Shown piece after piece: positions 45,600-58,278 of a DNA stretch of 64,000 nucleotides. Where the stretch lies: NCBI GenBank assembly GCA_026008535.1, contig BRKX01000011.1, positions 49,832,183 through 49,896,182 on the forward strand, read 5' to 3'. This DNA is from Perilla frutescens. Taxonomy: Eukaryota > Streptophyta > Magnoliopsida > Lamiales > Lamiaceae. Made by a program: the position numbers and the translations under genes. Numbering within the stretch: the first letter of the stretch is position 1; each line of letters starts with the position of its first letter. Under the pieces are notes generated by a model that searched no databases, had not been told where the DNA came from, and worked only from the letters and a program-made list of their open reading frames with translations.

Positions 45600-47835
45600 A
45601 TCATCAGCAGTGTAGCAACGACGAACAACAGGCAGACAGGCATCATTCTCTCCCCCTTTCTTTCTTCTCCCATTGATGTCTTCTCTCCCCCTTAATTGTT
45701 GCCAAAAAAAGCAAAAGTGTTCAATTCGGAGAGGCAATAACTTCATCATCATCATCGGCAGGAGCAGCGGCGGCAGTGGAAGGCTGATCAACAGAAGGTC
45801 CAGCAGCAGCATCATCGAATGGCGATGCAAGACCAAGAGCTTGAGCTCGAAGATCAATCAAGAAAGACTCCAATTTCTGCTGACGAGTCTTAAATTACCC
45901 GATGGACTTCTTTGGAAGCCGCACTTCTCGTTCCAACGATTTTATGTGACTGTCAAAGAAAACAGACGTGATAGAAAAGGTAGAAGCCATTCTGTTAGGG
46001 ACAGAAGATGGCACAGTTTCAGATTCTACAGCATCATCTCTGGAAGGGATGTCTTGGGCATGCTAGGACGAAAACAACTTATGGCTGATTATGAGTGACA
46101 CTACCTCCGGCTCATATACATCATCTACATTCACGATATCCTGCTAAGCCATAATTAAGTTGAAAATCATGCTAGGGAATCCTATGGGCTGTTGACTCCG
46201 GGAAGACTCGGCATGGGCCACAACATGCTCAAGGATGAGCTGACCTAGGTTGAACTTCTCTCGAGTTCCAACCTTATACAACAATAGACCCAGAGGCTTC
46301 CCCACCGTGGAGTTGTGAGTGCTGGGAATCCAATTGCGAACCGCAATCTTGTGAAGTATAGAATACTTCACGCTCAAGTCTGACGCCAGCAAAGAACGGT
46401 CTGAAGGCCAAGCACAACGACTATCTCTAGTCAACTCGACAGCAACCTCATTCAAATCAAACACCGGTGCAGGAGCAACCACATGCTCACGACCTAAATA
46501 TGCATTGATCACAGAAGGAGAAAAAGAAATCTAATGGCCCCGCACAAACACAGAAAATGCATGCTCAGAAGATACATCACGAATAGACTTTGACAAATTA
46601 GCATAAAATTCATGTACAATAGCAGCAACAAAGACAAGGGCAGCATAAGCAGACTTCTCCAATCTTAAATCATGCAAAATCTCAATCACCCCAGTATCTT
46701 CCACATCCGTTTTAATCAACTTTCACTCAGACACGAAGGAGCGACCAACAACCAGCTTAAATTGACTTTGGTGAAAGGTAGAAAGGAACTTACTCGAATT
46801 AAAGGCTTCAGATTCCGAATCAGATCTATTAGGGACATCTGCAGTCATATCCTTTGCGTCATCATCAGAGGGAGAAGGACCTTTGGCCTACTTCATCAAC
46901 GGTCGGTGAGGACCCGACACCAACCCCATCCTCTGCTTAGATAAGCTTCATGTAACATGGCGAGCAGCAACAACAGCAGGCTTCCTAGTCGGAGCCTTTT
47001 TACCAGAAGCCTTCGTGGATGTGGGGGCTTTTGTAGATGATCCCTTCTTTACAGCAACCTTTTTAGACTTGGGGGTTTTGGAAGATGTCCCCTTCTTCTC
47101 AGCAATTTTCGCCAGTATCTTTGATTTTAGGTTGGCGATTGGAGTGTCATCTTCATCATCAAACATCAGAGGGGTGACTGGTATATCATGCAACTGCAGG
47201 TTGCATTTGGTTATGTGAGTTTTTACGGAAGGAGCTTCTTGATTCAGTCTGGGTGGAACAGAACCAGACTTAGCCATGGGTGAATCATCATCCAAGAAGG
47301 AGATATCAACTTCCTTTTCTCCTTCCACTTTATCAAGGGTTTCAACAACAACAAGGGGTGATGCTTCACCCAACGGAACTTGAATAGTGACTATAGGCGA
47401 GTCACTAAGCAGCGGAGCACCGATGAGAACAGAAGGTTCTTGAATAAACTTCAAAGCATCAATCAATGCAGCAAATTCCTCAACTGAGGTAGACACATCA
47501 TCTACGGCCGAGGTGATCAATGATTCCACAGTTTCAACAGTCTCCAAAGGTGGCAAGGGAGGATCAACAAAAACCTTATGAGAGGGAATAGATACTGGAT
47601 CTGTCTCAGACACAGATCAGTCAATTGCTTCCACAAAAGGTGCCACAGAAGCAGGGACATCAGGAATCACCTCAATCGGCTATTCTGAGGCAGGGATAGT
47701 GGAGCCAAAAGGAGCAAACACCAACGATTTTGAGAGCTCTCCTAATTTACGCCACAAATCTTGCGTGGAAACTTTTTGGCTTCTTGAAAAGAGATGGCTT
47801 GGAAGAACCAGAGTTGTCCGCCATTCATTTCTGAG
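45600..47835 (-). pseudogene. Env-position ORF of the copia element, degenerate
   Basis: Minus-strand coding sequence begins near 47835 (MADNSGSSKPSLFKKPK) and continues through several stops and a frameshift. It has an acidic, Lys/Thr/Ser-rich middle (KKVAVKKGSSTKAPTSTKAS, 47613-46948) and then a conserved globular part. That part includes YSILHKIAVRNWIPSTHNST and LPIGFPS-like text (46719-46144). It matches the putative plant transposon protein domain often found after pol in plant copia elements (PF20167-type, from memory). A C-terminal coiled-coil-like segment, LRAQALGLASPFDDAAAG, ends near 45750. The function of this ORF is unknown in general. Here stops such as those at 46531 and 46144 make it non-functional. 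Confidence 0.65.
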
Positions 47836-48173
47836 GAAAAAGACTTTTGAGAGTAGAAAATTCAAGAGAGAAGCTTAAGGAGAAAGAGAATTTTGAAAAA
47901 AAAATTCCATTGCCTTAATAAAATTTGAACAGTAGATTTTGCCTTTAATTAGAGAATTTAAGAAAGAAATTCCCATAACTGTCACATCCCATAAACAACA
48001 CCCCTCTGCTTGTTCTTGGGAAGTGGAACCGAACACAGCGCAGGAAATAAGGATCCACTAGCCGTTGAGAAATAACTGCTCAAACTGTCCCAACATCTGT
48101 CTGAGACATCCTTTGGCACACACTGCATCGACCACACCAACTTGGTCACTTTACACTCTCTATACACACATCA

Positions 48174-51100
48174 CTAACCAAGACCGTACAGAGAGGCTTC
48201 TCTCAGAGGAGAAGTTCTGAGAACATAAAGACCCAGAGAGGATCTAAGTGTTTCAAATCTTGCACTATCAAGTGCCTTCGTAAAGATATCCGCAAGTTGG
48301 GCTTCAGTTTCAACATATTCAATTACAAACGATCCATCTTCAACAAGTTCACGGATGAAGTGGTGACGAATATCTATGTGTTTTGTTCGTAAGTGCTGGA
48401 CGGGATTCTTTGAAATATTTATTGTATTCATATTGTCACAGAAGATGGTAAGGACAGATTGTGGCACACCATAGTCAAGCAACATTTGCTTCATCCAAAG
48501 AAGTTGAGTGCAGTAACTTCCAGCCGCAATATATTCCGTTTCAGTAGTAGAAAGAGAGATCGAATTCTGTTTCTTACTGAACCACGAAACCATGTTGTTT
48601 CAAAGGAAGAAACATCCTTCTGAAGTACTCTTTGGATCTTCAGTACAACCAGCCCAATCTACATCACAAAATCTCATTAAACTAGGGTTTGTATCATAGG
48701 AAAACCAAAGTCCTAACTCAGCAGTACCTTTTATGTACTTGATTATGTTCTTGATAGATTTCAAATGACTTTCTTTGGGATCAGATTGGTACCGAGCACA
48801 AACTCCCATGTTGTAGCAAATGTCTGGCCTATTTGCAGTAAGGTAGAGCAGACTGCCAATCATACTCCGGTACAAGGTTTGCTCAATAGACACGCCAGCT
48901 TCATCTTTTGACGACTTTAAAGCTATTCCCATCGGTGTTATTTTCGGGCTGCAACTATCCATACCAAACTTGCTTATCAAGTTCCTTACATACTTTGTTT
49001 GAGACACAAAGATTCCATCATCTTTTTGCTTCACTTGAAGCCCCAGAAAGTAGGTCATTTCGCCTACTAAGCTCATCTCAAATTCAGATGTCATGTCCTT
49101 AACAAACTCGTCCACCAATCTGTTTGAGACAGATCCAAAGACAATATCATCGACATAGATCTAAAAGATGATCATATCATATTTTTCTCTTTTGATCAAG
49201 AGAGTTCTATCAGCTCCACCACGTACATATCCTTTCTCCAGAAGGAACTTGGTTAGCCATTCATACCAAGCTCGAGGAGCTTGTTTGAGACCGTAAAAGA
49301 CCTTTTTCAATTTGTACACAAACTTAGGATGGTAAGGGTCTTCAAAACCTTTGGGTTGACTAACAAATACGTCTTCAGATAAGTACTCATTCAAGAAGGC
49401 ACTCTTCACGTCCATTTGGTATAATTTGAACTTCATCCAAGCAGCCATGGCAAGGAGCAAACGTACTGATTCAAGACAAGTAACTGGAGCAAAAGTCTCA
49501 TCAAAATCCACACCTTCAACTTGGGAGTAACCTTGGGCAACAAGTCTTACCTTATTTCTGGTTATGTTCCTTTCTTCATTGGTTTTATTCTTGAAGATCC
49601 ATTTTGTGCCGATAACATTAACATCTTCAGATCGTGGAACAAGATCCCATACTTCATTTCTTTCAAATTGCAAGAGCTCTTTTTGCATGGCTTGAATCCA
49701 TCGGTCATCTTGTAATGCCTCCTTCAAATCTTGGGCTCCACAGTTGAGGTGTAGCACACATTGGCTATCAATTCACGATAGTTCTTTCGAACTCCTCTTG
49801 TTCGAACTTCTTCACTCATATCACCGATGATGTCAGATGCAGAATGATTCTTCTGAACACCTTTCAAAGGTTTGCAGACATCCAGTTTCTCACTTCTTGC
49901 TTCTATCGGGATACTGTGTTCCCAACTGTCTGGCACAGATGCTGGAACATAGATAGTAGCATCAATGCTTTCCTCATCAAGTTGGGCAGTAGATTCTTCC
50001 AAATCATCAACAACAATATTAATGGACTCCATCATAGTCTTGGTCCTTTTATTGAAAACACGGTAGGCCCGACTATTCTTTGAGTACCCGAGAAACATAC
50101 ATTCATCTCCTTTGATATCAAACTTGCCAAGCTATTATGGGTCTCTCAACATGTAACAAGTACTCTCAAAGATATGAAAGTACTTTAAATTTGGCTTTTT
50201 CCCTTTTCACAACTCGTAGGGAGTAACTCTCATCTTGGGTCTGAAGTACACCCGATTAATGACATGACAGGCTGTATACACCGCTTCAGCCCAGAGATTG
50301 TCAGGGACAGATTTCACCTTCATCATGACTCGGCTCATTTCTTGAAGCGTCCGATTTTTCCTCTCAACGACACCATTTTGTTGAGGTGTTTTTGGTGTTG
50401 AGAACTCTTGACCAATTCCTCTTTCTTCATAGAAACATCTGAAGAAAGCATTTTCAAACTCACGATCATGATCACTTCTTATTCTTACAACATTGGTTCC
50501 TTTCTCCACTTCAAGTTTGAGACACAATTTCTTGAATGTCTCAAAGGTCTCTCTCTTATTTCTCAGAAATTCGACCCATGTGAATCTTGTGTAGTCATCC
50601 ACACAAACAAAAAATGAACCTTTTCCATCTGATACTCTCAGTTTGGACAGGCCCCATCAAATCCATATGTAGCAGCTCCAAAGCGTTTGAAGTTGTAATC
50701 TTCTTAACAGATTTATGAGATGTGTGAATCTGTTTTCCAACTTGACATGGTCCGTAGACTTTCCCTTGATCAATACTCAATTTTGGGACACCAATCACAG
50801 CTTTAGTCTTCATGAGTCTCTGAAGGTTTTGAAAACTGATATGACCAAGCTTTTCATGCCATAAATTCACTTCACAAATATGAGATCTGAAGCAAGTCCC
50901 CTTCATGTTAAGGAGATAATAGTTGTCCCTCGATCTGTCCCCGTCCATCAAAAGAATACTTTCTTTGTTCATGACAAGATATTTGTCTCGAGTGAAATGC
51001 ACCAAGAGACCTTGGTCACACAACTAACTAATGCTAATTAGATTAGCTTTTAGTCCTTCTACAAGCAGCATGTCCTCCAGGTTGGGCATCCCATGCACAT

Positions 51101-51400
51101 TTAGACATCCACGGCCAATCACTCTACCTTTAACACCATCACTAAAGATAACCGATTGATATGAGTAATCTTTTTAAATGTTGCTCAGTATACTAGCATC
51201 TCCGGTCATATGCCGAGAGCAACCGCTGTCGAAGTACCAGCTACTTTTCGCATGAATATTGAGGGCATTATAAACCACATAATTTATGTGGTTGTTCCTG
51301 GATCTGTTCCAGTCATTTCTTCTAGGAAACTGGTCAGATTCTGCAAAACCCCTTCTTTTCATCATTCGGAGGTCATTGATATAGTTTCTGCAATATGGTC
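48174..51400 (-). pseudogene. Copia pol: protease, integrase, reverse transcriptase, RNase H (degenerate)
   Basis: In order on the minus strand: a protease motif WYFDSGCSRHMTG (about 51250-51210); a GAG-pre-integrase zinc region LWHEKLGHISFQNL with its GPC half (51023-50595); an integrase core MDDYTRFTWVEFL with RIRSDHDREF and TPQQNGVVERKNRT (50602-50207); reverse transcriptase with VGTKWIFKNK-like text, LYQMDVKSAFLNE and YVDDI (49757-49118); and RNase H with TETEYIAA and DIFTKAL (48593-48174). Stops split it at, for example, 49163-49161 (before YVDD) and 48602-48600. The integrase RSDHG-EF motif is altered to RSDHDREF. It is inactive but well preserved, pointing to a fairly recent insertion. 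Confidence 0.9.
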
Positions 51401-52772
51401 AAATGTGACCAGGTTTCTCATAGTAATGACACACAACACGTGTCTTTTTAGGAGACTTCCTTCGCTGCTGCTTGTTCTTTGGCTTAGCTCTCGATTCTAG
51501 AACTGTTGAATTTTTGTTCTAGAGGACTGTCCTTGACAGAATCCGTCATAAGTATGACCACCATTGTATCGGAGCCCAGAATGATCCCGAGGGCTCTTTC
51601 CTTTGGAAAGAATCTCATCCAACTGAGATGATCCAGAGTTCATCATCTTGATAAGCTTCTTCAGATGTTGAAGCTCACCAGTCTGAGAGTGACTATAGTT
51701 TCTGAACTACAACAAGTCATTTTGTACTTCCTTGAGATGAGTGGCAAGATTTACTCTTTCTTTCAAGAGATCGGCATTCTCTTTCATCAACCCTTCATTG
51801 GCTTGAACCACCATGATCCAACTTGTATGAAGTTTTTTATATGCTTCTATGGCAGATTCTTCAGTGAGTTCTTCACCATCACTGAATTCAGACACCTTGT
51901 CATCCTGACTGTCAGGAACAGACTCAGACATAGTTTTTTTGACAGACTATGTCATGAAAGCAATATGATTGCTCACACATTCTTCATCGCTTCCATTATC
52001 ATCTGGATCATCACTCTCACTGAGAGTAGAACAGTATGATTTTTTCTTCTTTTTAAGAGTATTGGCACACTCGACTTGGTAGTGACCAAAACCACCGCAT
52101 TCTCTACACTTGACATCTTTATGTTTGTCTTCATTTGAATCTTCATCTTTTGATCTCCGAGGTTTAAAAACCTTATTTTTTCCAGAATTGTTTTGTGAGG
52201 ACTTCTTATATCATTTGACAAACCTTGAGAAGTTCTTAGACATCATAGCGATTGTCTCAGCAAGATCATGTTTGTCAGGGACATTGTTTGGCACATCAGA
52301 ACTGGAACCTGCCTGAAAAGCTGTGCTTTTCTTCTGCACTGTCTCTTCATCTGTCAACCCCATTTCAAATGTTCGTAGGGACCCTATCAACTCTTGTAAC
52401 TTCATCTTGCTCAGATATTTAGCCTCTTCAATGGCCGTGACTTTGTACGCAAATCTTCTAGGCAGAGATCGCAAAACTTTTTGCACAAGTGTCTCTTCAG
52501 AGATCACATCTCCAAGGGCAAAGCTTTCATTAGAGATGTCATAAATCTTGGCGTTGAAATCATCAAGTTTTTCACCTTCATCCATCCGAAGGTTCTCAAA
52601 TCTGGTGGTAAGCAGTTGCATTCGAGAGGCACGAACACTGCTTGTTCCTTCAAACGTGGTCTACAAGATATTCCACGTATCCTTAGCTTTGTCATATGTG
52701 GATATGAGCTTGAAGACATTCATGTCTACAGCAGAAAAGATAGTGTTCATAGATTTAACATTTAGCGCCATG

Positions 52773-53280
52773 CATGGTTGCAGAATTTGGCCTAGGCAGC
52801 GCCTAGGCGCTAGTCGTCTCCCAGCCGTGGTGAAAACAGTGTAGTCGGCCAATTAGTCAGTCTGTTTATATATCTGTAGTTTGAGTATTCAAAACACTAA
52901 CTTATCTTAGCTCAGTTGGTTGCCGCGCTGTACTTCTTCACAAGAACGCGGGTTCGAATCCTTTAGACTGCCTTTTTTCATTTTTACTAATATGAAAATC
53001 TTACTGAAACTGAGCTTAAAAAAATTAATATGAATTTTGTCTACACCAGGGATTGATCCTGGACTACTGATACGTTTAAGATAGCAACTTACCACTATGG
53101 AATATTTGAATTCATTGATTTTATCGGTCATTTTAGTATAAATACATATAAATGATAATATATGATAAAAAAATAAAAACGCTAGACTCCGCCTAGGCTC
53201 CCGCCTAGGCCCCCGACTAGGCGTCCTAGGCGCTAAGCGCCCCCCGGCCGCCCGACTAGTGCCTAGCGAGTTCTCCAACC
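52773..53280. mobile_element. 508-bp non-autonomous DNA transposon in copia gag, 11-bp target duplication
   Basis: TTAGCGCCATG flanks it perfectly on both sides (52762-52772 and 53281-53291). Its ends are weak inverted repeats (GGTTGCAGAATTTGGCCTAGGC against GGTTGGAGAACTCGCTAGGC). Both ends are rich in GCCTAGGCGC palindromes (52786-52815 and 53185-53275). Its centre carries a tRNA-like segment. The 11-bp duplication would suit a MULE-type element, but the ends are unusual, so the superfamily stays open. Confidence 0.75.
52901..52978 (+). other. tRNA-like pol III relic inside the 508-bp element
   Basis: TTAGCTCAGTTGGT (A box, about 52907-52920) is followed 30 nt later by GGTTCGAATCC (B box, 52951-52961) and then by a T6 run (52973-52978), a pol III stop. 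The acceptor stem pairs poorly and the length is irregular. This is a tRNA-derived relic or SINE-head-like promoter, not a functional tRNA. Confidence 0.55.
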
Positions 53281-53573
53281 TTAGCGCCATGACATGGTAA
53301 TCGACATCCTCCCATTCTTCTTCCGGATTTAGCACCACTTTGCCTTTTTCATCCTTCTTGGTGGGAGGCTTTCATCTTTCAGTCACCATCTTTCAGGCTC
53401 GTTCATCAATCGAACGTATGAAAGCTGTCATTCTAGCTTTCCAATAGGCATAATTGTTGCTATCCAGGAGTAGAGGTCGTACCGTCGAAGCTCCTTCTTT
53501 CATTTTGTCCATCTTGGAAAAACAACATAAAATACATGGATTAAAAACCCACGATCACACCTTAAGAAAGGTG

Positions 53574-53591
53574 ACCTGCTGTGGTGCCAAA
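53574..53591 (-). other. Decayed primer-binding site of the copia element
   Basis: On the minus strand TGGCACCACAGCAGGT follows the 5' LTR end. The standard plant copia site complementary to initiator tRNA-Met is TGGTATCAGAGC. Most differing positions are transitions or single changes, and the position is exactly right. Confidence 0.6.
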
Positions 53592-54515
53592 TGAAAAATG
53601 ATAATCCAAGAGTTTAATAAATACTGCTTATTAATTATTCTACGATATGTGTGGGACATATGTAAGAACATAAAATATAAAGTAGTAAAATACGCACGAG
53701 ATTGGTAACCCAATTCGGTTAAACAACCTACTCTGGAGGGATTGCTCCCAAACTTGAAGATTCATTTGTTACTCCTTCATGAAGTGTATTTGGGATCTTA
53801 CACATACAGGACTCCCTCCTTATGTCGCCCGTTCTTCTCCATGAACTCTTTCACTAAACGAAAGCTGTAAGATCCTTTTACAACCGTGACACTAGACTCC
53901 CTCTAGCTACCCGCGACTTTAACTTACAATCTCTCCCGAGATTGCGTACAAAATGGATTAATAAAATCTTCACGTGTTTCACTCAAAACACTCAAATGCC
54001 AGAACATACTGTGGGACAGTAACTAGCTAAAACAGAGACCACAAACGAAAATGACTCTCAAATAATATTTTAAGAGAATCTAAACAAGTGTAAGTGGCTA
54101 CCGATTGCTGAACATAATCAACCTTCTTATATTCTTCACTTCACAATTATTGTCGATCTTCACCACCGCCAATATGGTAAGTGGATTATGGTTTATGATC
54201 TTTCCAAATGTGTGTAGATACTTTCCTTGGATAGGAGGGTTATTTGCAGCTCGGTATCTACTCCACAAGACAGTCAATCGAACATATCTTGCCTTCCACA
54301 AACGGATTTGTGCAAGATCTTCTATTTATAGAATCTGCCATATAAAAGTGTCCATGGGTATGTCTGGGACATCAGAGAGAATAGTTCGCCAACTGTTCTT
54401 CTTTTCTTGCACAGCGGAATAAATGGCTTCGGGGACTTACCCAAGCACACATTGTTAAACATATCTCACCAACAAAACAACATGAACACTTAGTGCATAA
54501 ACGGTGGCACTAACA
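53592..54515 (-). mobile_element. 5' LTR of the copia element, 924 bp
   Basis: On the minus strand it begins TGTTAGTGCCACC at 54515 and ends CATTTTTCA at 53592, directly before the primer-site relic. Its first 237 bp match the truncated 3' LTR. At 54516 it abuts position 66 of a gypsy-type LTR. Confidence 0.82.
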
Positions 54516-55891
54516 CTTAAGTTGGTGTTTTGGTTGTTTCGGCTTTTCTCGTGCATTTTCATATTTTGCTATTTTTGTTGAAGTTTGAGCTAAAAAAGAG
54601 GATACTTTTATGGTCCAATTCAATTAGAAGATAAGCTATAACGATAAAGGATCAAGTTGTGGTCATTCTAAAACTTGAATCGGGTCAATCGGATAAAAAA
54701 CGAGCGAGAATGAAGCAAAATAATGGAGGGTGCTAAAAATCACCAACCGGCGGTTCTCTCCAGCAGAATCCGTCGATCCAACCGCCAGTCGGCGGGTCTT
54801 AAATTCTGGGTCAGCGGTTAGTTCAATTTTTATCTCCGGATCCATTTTCGGCCCACGAACTCACCTTTTGGGTCGATTTTTTGATACCTAGTATATATAG
54901 GACTGCTATGGACGAAATTTACACACATTATTCATTATTTTAGAGTTCTCTTTTTACTTTTTAGTCGAGATACACCTATGAAATTCAACTTTGAAGATTG
55001 AAGTTTTATGCAATGAATTTCTCTACGGTTTTTCTAACCTTTGTTATTTAATTATGTTTCTTTATTCTTTCTCTCTTTTAGATTTCATTATGTGTGAGTA
55101 GTTCGTATAATTAATTATAGGGTTTGTAGCATGTATGGAATTATGTATTGATTTAATTCTTCATCAATTTTCCTTCCAATTATATTGTTCAAATATTCAA
55201 GTTTAGATTTCTCATGCATGATTAAGGTCATAGTCATTGTATGCTAGCTAATTAATTTGAGTCCTGGCGGAGATAATTAATTAGTGAGATTAATTGAATG
55301 ATTTGATACACGTACTTGTGATCTGTAGGAGGTTTTAAATCTGTTGATCCATCGGGAGTTAACAATTAATCTAGAGATGAAAGTAATAGATAATTATTAA
55401 TCTACTTTTACCTTGAGACCTGACAGAGATAGGTAAGTAGAATTCTGATCCTCCACCGATAATTGAATTAAATTGGAAGTTGATGGAATTAGATTAATAT
55501 ATGATGGATTCATGTGTATGCATTCTCTAGGATTAATTATTTTATTTATTTGATAGTTTACATTTTTAAGTTCGTTCGATTTGCATTTGATTTCATAATT
55601 GATTTTAGTAATTTAATTTTGAATTTGTGTCTAGTATTAGTTAACCTAAAAATAGATAACCTGAATAATAGAAAGTTGTTAGCTTAGTACTCAGTGTGAT
55701 CAATAATTCAGTCTCTGTGGATACGATACTCGATTCACTTGCTATATTTCATGATCTGTGTTAGTTGCAGTTAATTGCATAATAAATAGTGCATCAACTT
55801 TTTGGCGCTATTGACGGGGACTGTATTTGATTATACACTTATATTAATACTAACAACAATTTATTATTTCATGTGAAAAAAAACAAAAAAA

Positions 55892-56760
55892 ATGCAAGAT
55901 CTTGGTGAAAATGTTGAAGAGATGTTCAGATTTATGATGCACCAAATGGATGAGCAAACTAGAGCATGGAGTGTTCCATATACTTTGTCTATAAATCAAA
56001 TGCATCAACCACCCATCGAGTATCAATGGTTTGAGCAATATTATCATCCAGTGAGCACGTTGGAAGTTCAGATGGAACAAATGACCGACAGTGCACCATC
56101 TTTTTGGAACACTAATGAAAGATATGGGTCAGATTTGACTCATTTGGAGGATCTGATGCGACACATGGATGCAAATATGATGGCTTTCAATGCTAGAGTA
56201 GACAAGATAATAGATTCTACAAAGGAGATGGAAAGTTTTTTGATTAGAACTTCACAACATACCAGTTCAATTCTTTATAATTTGAGCCTCTAACACAAAC
56301 CAGAGCAGTGCAATGTTATCCAAGTGGAAAGTGTTGTCTCATTTAAAGATGACTTAGAGGTGTTTATGGTTGAAGAAGAAGAAGAAGTGTCTGGAATATC
56401 TATTGAAATTGAAGAGCCTCCCAAAAAGATGATGAAACCCCAAGGATTAGCTCAACCATTACTAAATAAATCAAAGAAGCTGCAAGAGAAAATTGTAGAA
56501 TTCAAACATCTACAGAGTAAAGAAAAAATGTCTCAACATCCTATCAAGAATGAACAAGTAATAGAATGGTTCACAAGGGTAGAAAAATGCATTGCTTTAT
56601 TTTTTATAAATAAAAGCAAATTTTATGTGGAAGATATTAGATACTCATAGAGATGGAACCAAGCTGAAAGCTTTACAGATTTGGAGTATGCAAAAGGAAA
56701 AAGAATCATCTGCTAGGTTTTACAATGCCTTTCACGATAGGGTGTCACAATTGATTTAGA
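55892..56760 (+). pseudogene. Gag/pol remnants inside the gypsy-type element
   Basis: Two ORFs follow the primer site. The first, 55892-56293 (133 residues), has a start MQDLGENVEEMFRFMMHQMD and a helical, Met/Gln-rich sequence ending HTSSILYNLSL. The second, 56324-56650 (108 residues), has an acidic start and KLQEKIVEFKHLQSKEKMSQ. Further fragments read SSARFYNAFHDRVSQL around 56705-56755, reminiscent of the region after integrase in Athila pol. I recognise no enzymatic motif. Most of gag and all of pol are missing. Confidence 0.45.
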
Positions 56761-56829
56761 CCTCGTTGACTGCTGAGGTATCGTCTAGCTAAAGATGTTA
56801 AATAAAGCACTGGATGGGAGGTAACCCAT

Positions 56830-58278
56830 CATTTTTCTTGCTTTTGTTATTTTATTTTCTTTTGTTTAGTGTTTTATTTTAGTGTTTAAACATGTAGAAA
56901 GGAGTTTTGGAGCACGAAGACAAGTTGAGATGCTTCAATGCCGTTTTCAAAACCCTTTTCTTCATTTTAGTATGCGGTGAGTTCGTTCCAAGCACATCTT
57001 TATTTAGTTCCCTCCAAACTTATTCTCTTTGCAGTTGAGTAAGTTTGGGGGGATAGATATGATATGTTTGGCACGTGTTTTTTTATTTATTTTATTTCTT
57101 AGTGTCTATTTTTTTGTTTATTTATTTTTAGAGTCGTGTCTTGTGAACTCATGAGATGCCAATGATATGGAAAGTTTGAGAAAAAAAATTGAATGAATAT
57201 GATTTTGGTGATTTATGTGATTTAATTATGAAATTGATCTCGGTATTTGGAGCATTGAATATAACCTGTGAGTTTTGAGCCTTTAACTGTTTATCTATAC
57301 ACATTTATATTCTTTATTGAGTGTTGTATATGCCTACTTTGCATCACTAGAACTTGCCTTGGTTTCTATTTTGAGATTGCAAATGTGCGAGAGTTTAGAC
57401 ATGATTTTAGGCCATTTGTTGATAGCCACATTATATCTATACACTAGCCTTAATCATGATCCCTTGTTAGCCATTTTGAGTCATAATAGCCTTTCTTTCT
57501 TTGTCGGATGATAGAAGGGTGATGGATGGAGAATATGGGTATCTGTTTGGGTTGTTTAGTTGAAAAATAAGTGGAAATAAAATAGATCATGTGTTTATTT
57601 GATAGTTATTTTCATAAGCTCTCGAAAAAAAAATGAAATAGTCAATGAGAAGAGAAAAGGAAGTAATTGAGAATGTTTGCTTTTATTTGACTAGTTTGTT
57701 GATGTGAAAAAAGAGCATAAGAGAATGACTGGTTTGCACTTAAAAATTGAGTGCAGTATGGAGTTTTTTTTTTATCTTTGGTGTTTCTTGCTGGCACTTT
57801 GGTATGGGAGGAAGATTGAATATTAATGATTCATACTCAGTTTGAAGTGAATATAAGGTGTAGTGATGTGAATTTGTTTGAATCACTTAGCCATATTTCT
57901 CTACCTTAACCAATATCCTTACATTACAACCTAAGAAAAAGACCTATTTGATCTTTACTTTAGCACATAAAAAGTGGTGGAGGAATTAGACGATTGGCAA
58001 GTCTATAGTTTTGCATTTGTATGGTATTGTTTCGATGAGTGAACTTTCTTTATACACTTGAGAGTTGAGTGATATACTTCCTTGTGAGATTCAAGCGTTA
58101 CATTACTGAGATTAATTTTTGTAGTTGAGTTGTGTAGATTATTGTGATTTTGTTTGTTCTTTATTTTTGTTTCAATTTTGAGGCATCGATAATTGAGTTT
58201 ACAGTTCTCCTCCAAGTTTAATTTTCTTAGTGTTCTCCTCATTGTTCGAGGATGAACAATGGTTCAAGTTTGGGAGAT
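56830..58278. other. Non-coding 3' internal region of the gypsy-type element
   Basis: AT-rich, without ORFs beyond 64 codons. It contains GTAAGTTTGGGGGGATAGAT (about 57040-57059), a second purine tract typical of Athila-type interiors, and ends at the 3' purine tract. It has no recognised domain. Confidence 0.5.

Larger units (their letters stand above)
51970..53515 (-). pseudogene. Copia gag (UBN2 type, zinc knuckle), interrupted by a transposon
   Basis: Minus-strand gag starts at about 53515 with a typical start, MDKMKEGASTVRPLLLDSNN, followed by YAYWKARMTAFIRSIDE. It continues to EEWEDVDYHVMAL at 53291 and resumes at 52761 with NVKSMNTIFSAVD. The UBN2-type core (52621-52211) and the CX2CX4HX4C zinc knuckle, CRECGGFGHYQVEC (about 52108-52067), follow. 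Stops occur near 53395 and 52210. The 508-bp insertion at 52773-53280 splits the coding sequence and has duplicated TTAGCGCCATG. Confidence 0.85.
45042..54515 (-). mobile_element. Ty1/copia retrotransposon with an extra 3' ORF, degenerate, minus strand
   Basis: Reading on the minus strand from 54515, it has a 924-bp 5' LTR, a tRNA-Met-type primer site relic, gag with a zinc knuckle, protease, integrase, reverse transcriptase and RNase H. An additional coding region in the env position follows, then a purine tract and a truncated 3' LTR. The integrase-before-reverse-transcriptase order is that of Ty1/copia. Many in-frame stops and frameshifts show it is dead. The extra ORF after pol is a feature of some plant copia lineages, including Sirevirus-like elements. 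The lineage is inferred from layout, not from a tree. Confidence 0.88.

Noticed and set aside
45673..46098. 141-codon plus-strand ORF within the copia element
   Set aside because: It is the antisense shadow of the degenerate env-position coding sequence, which has clear family similarity on the minus strand.
52901..52978. Functional tRNA gene
   Set aside because: A and B boxes are good, but the acceptor stem does not pair and spacing is irregular. It is recorded as a relic.
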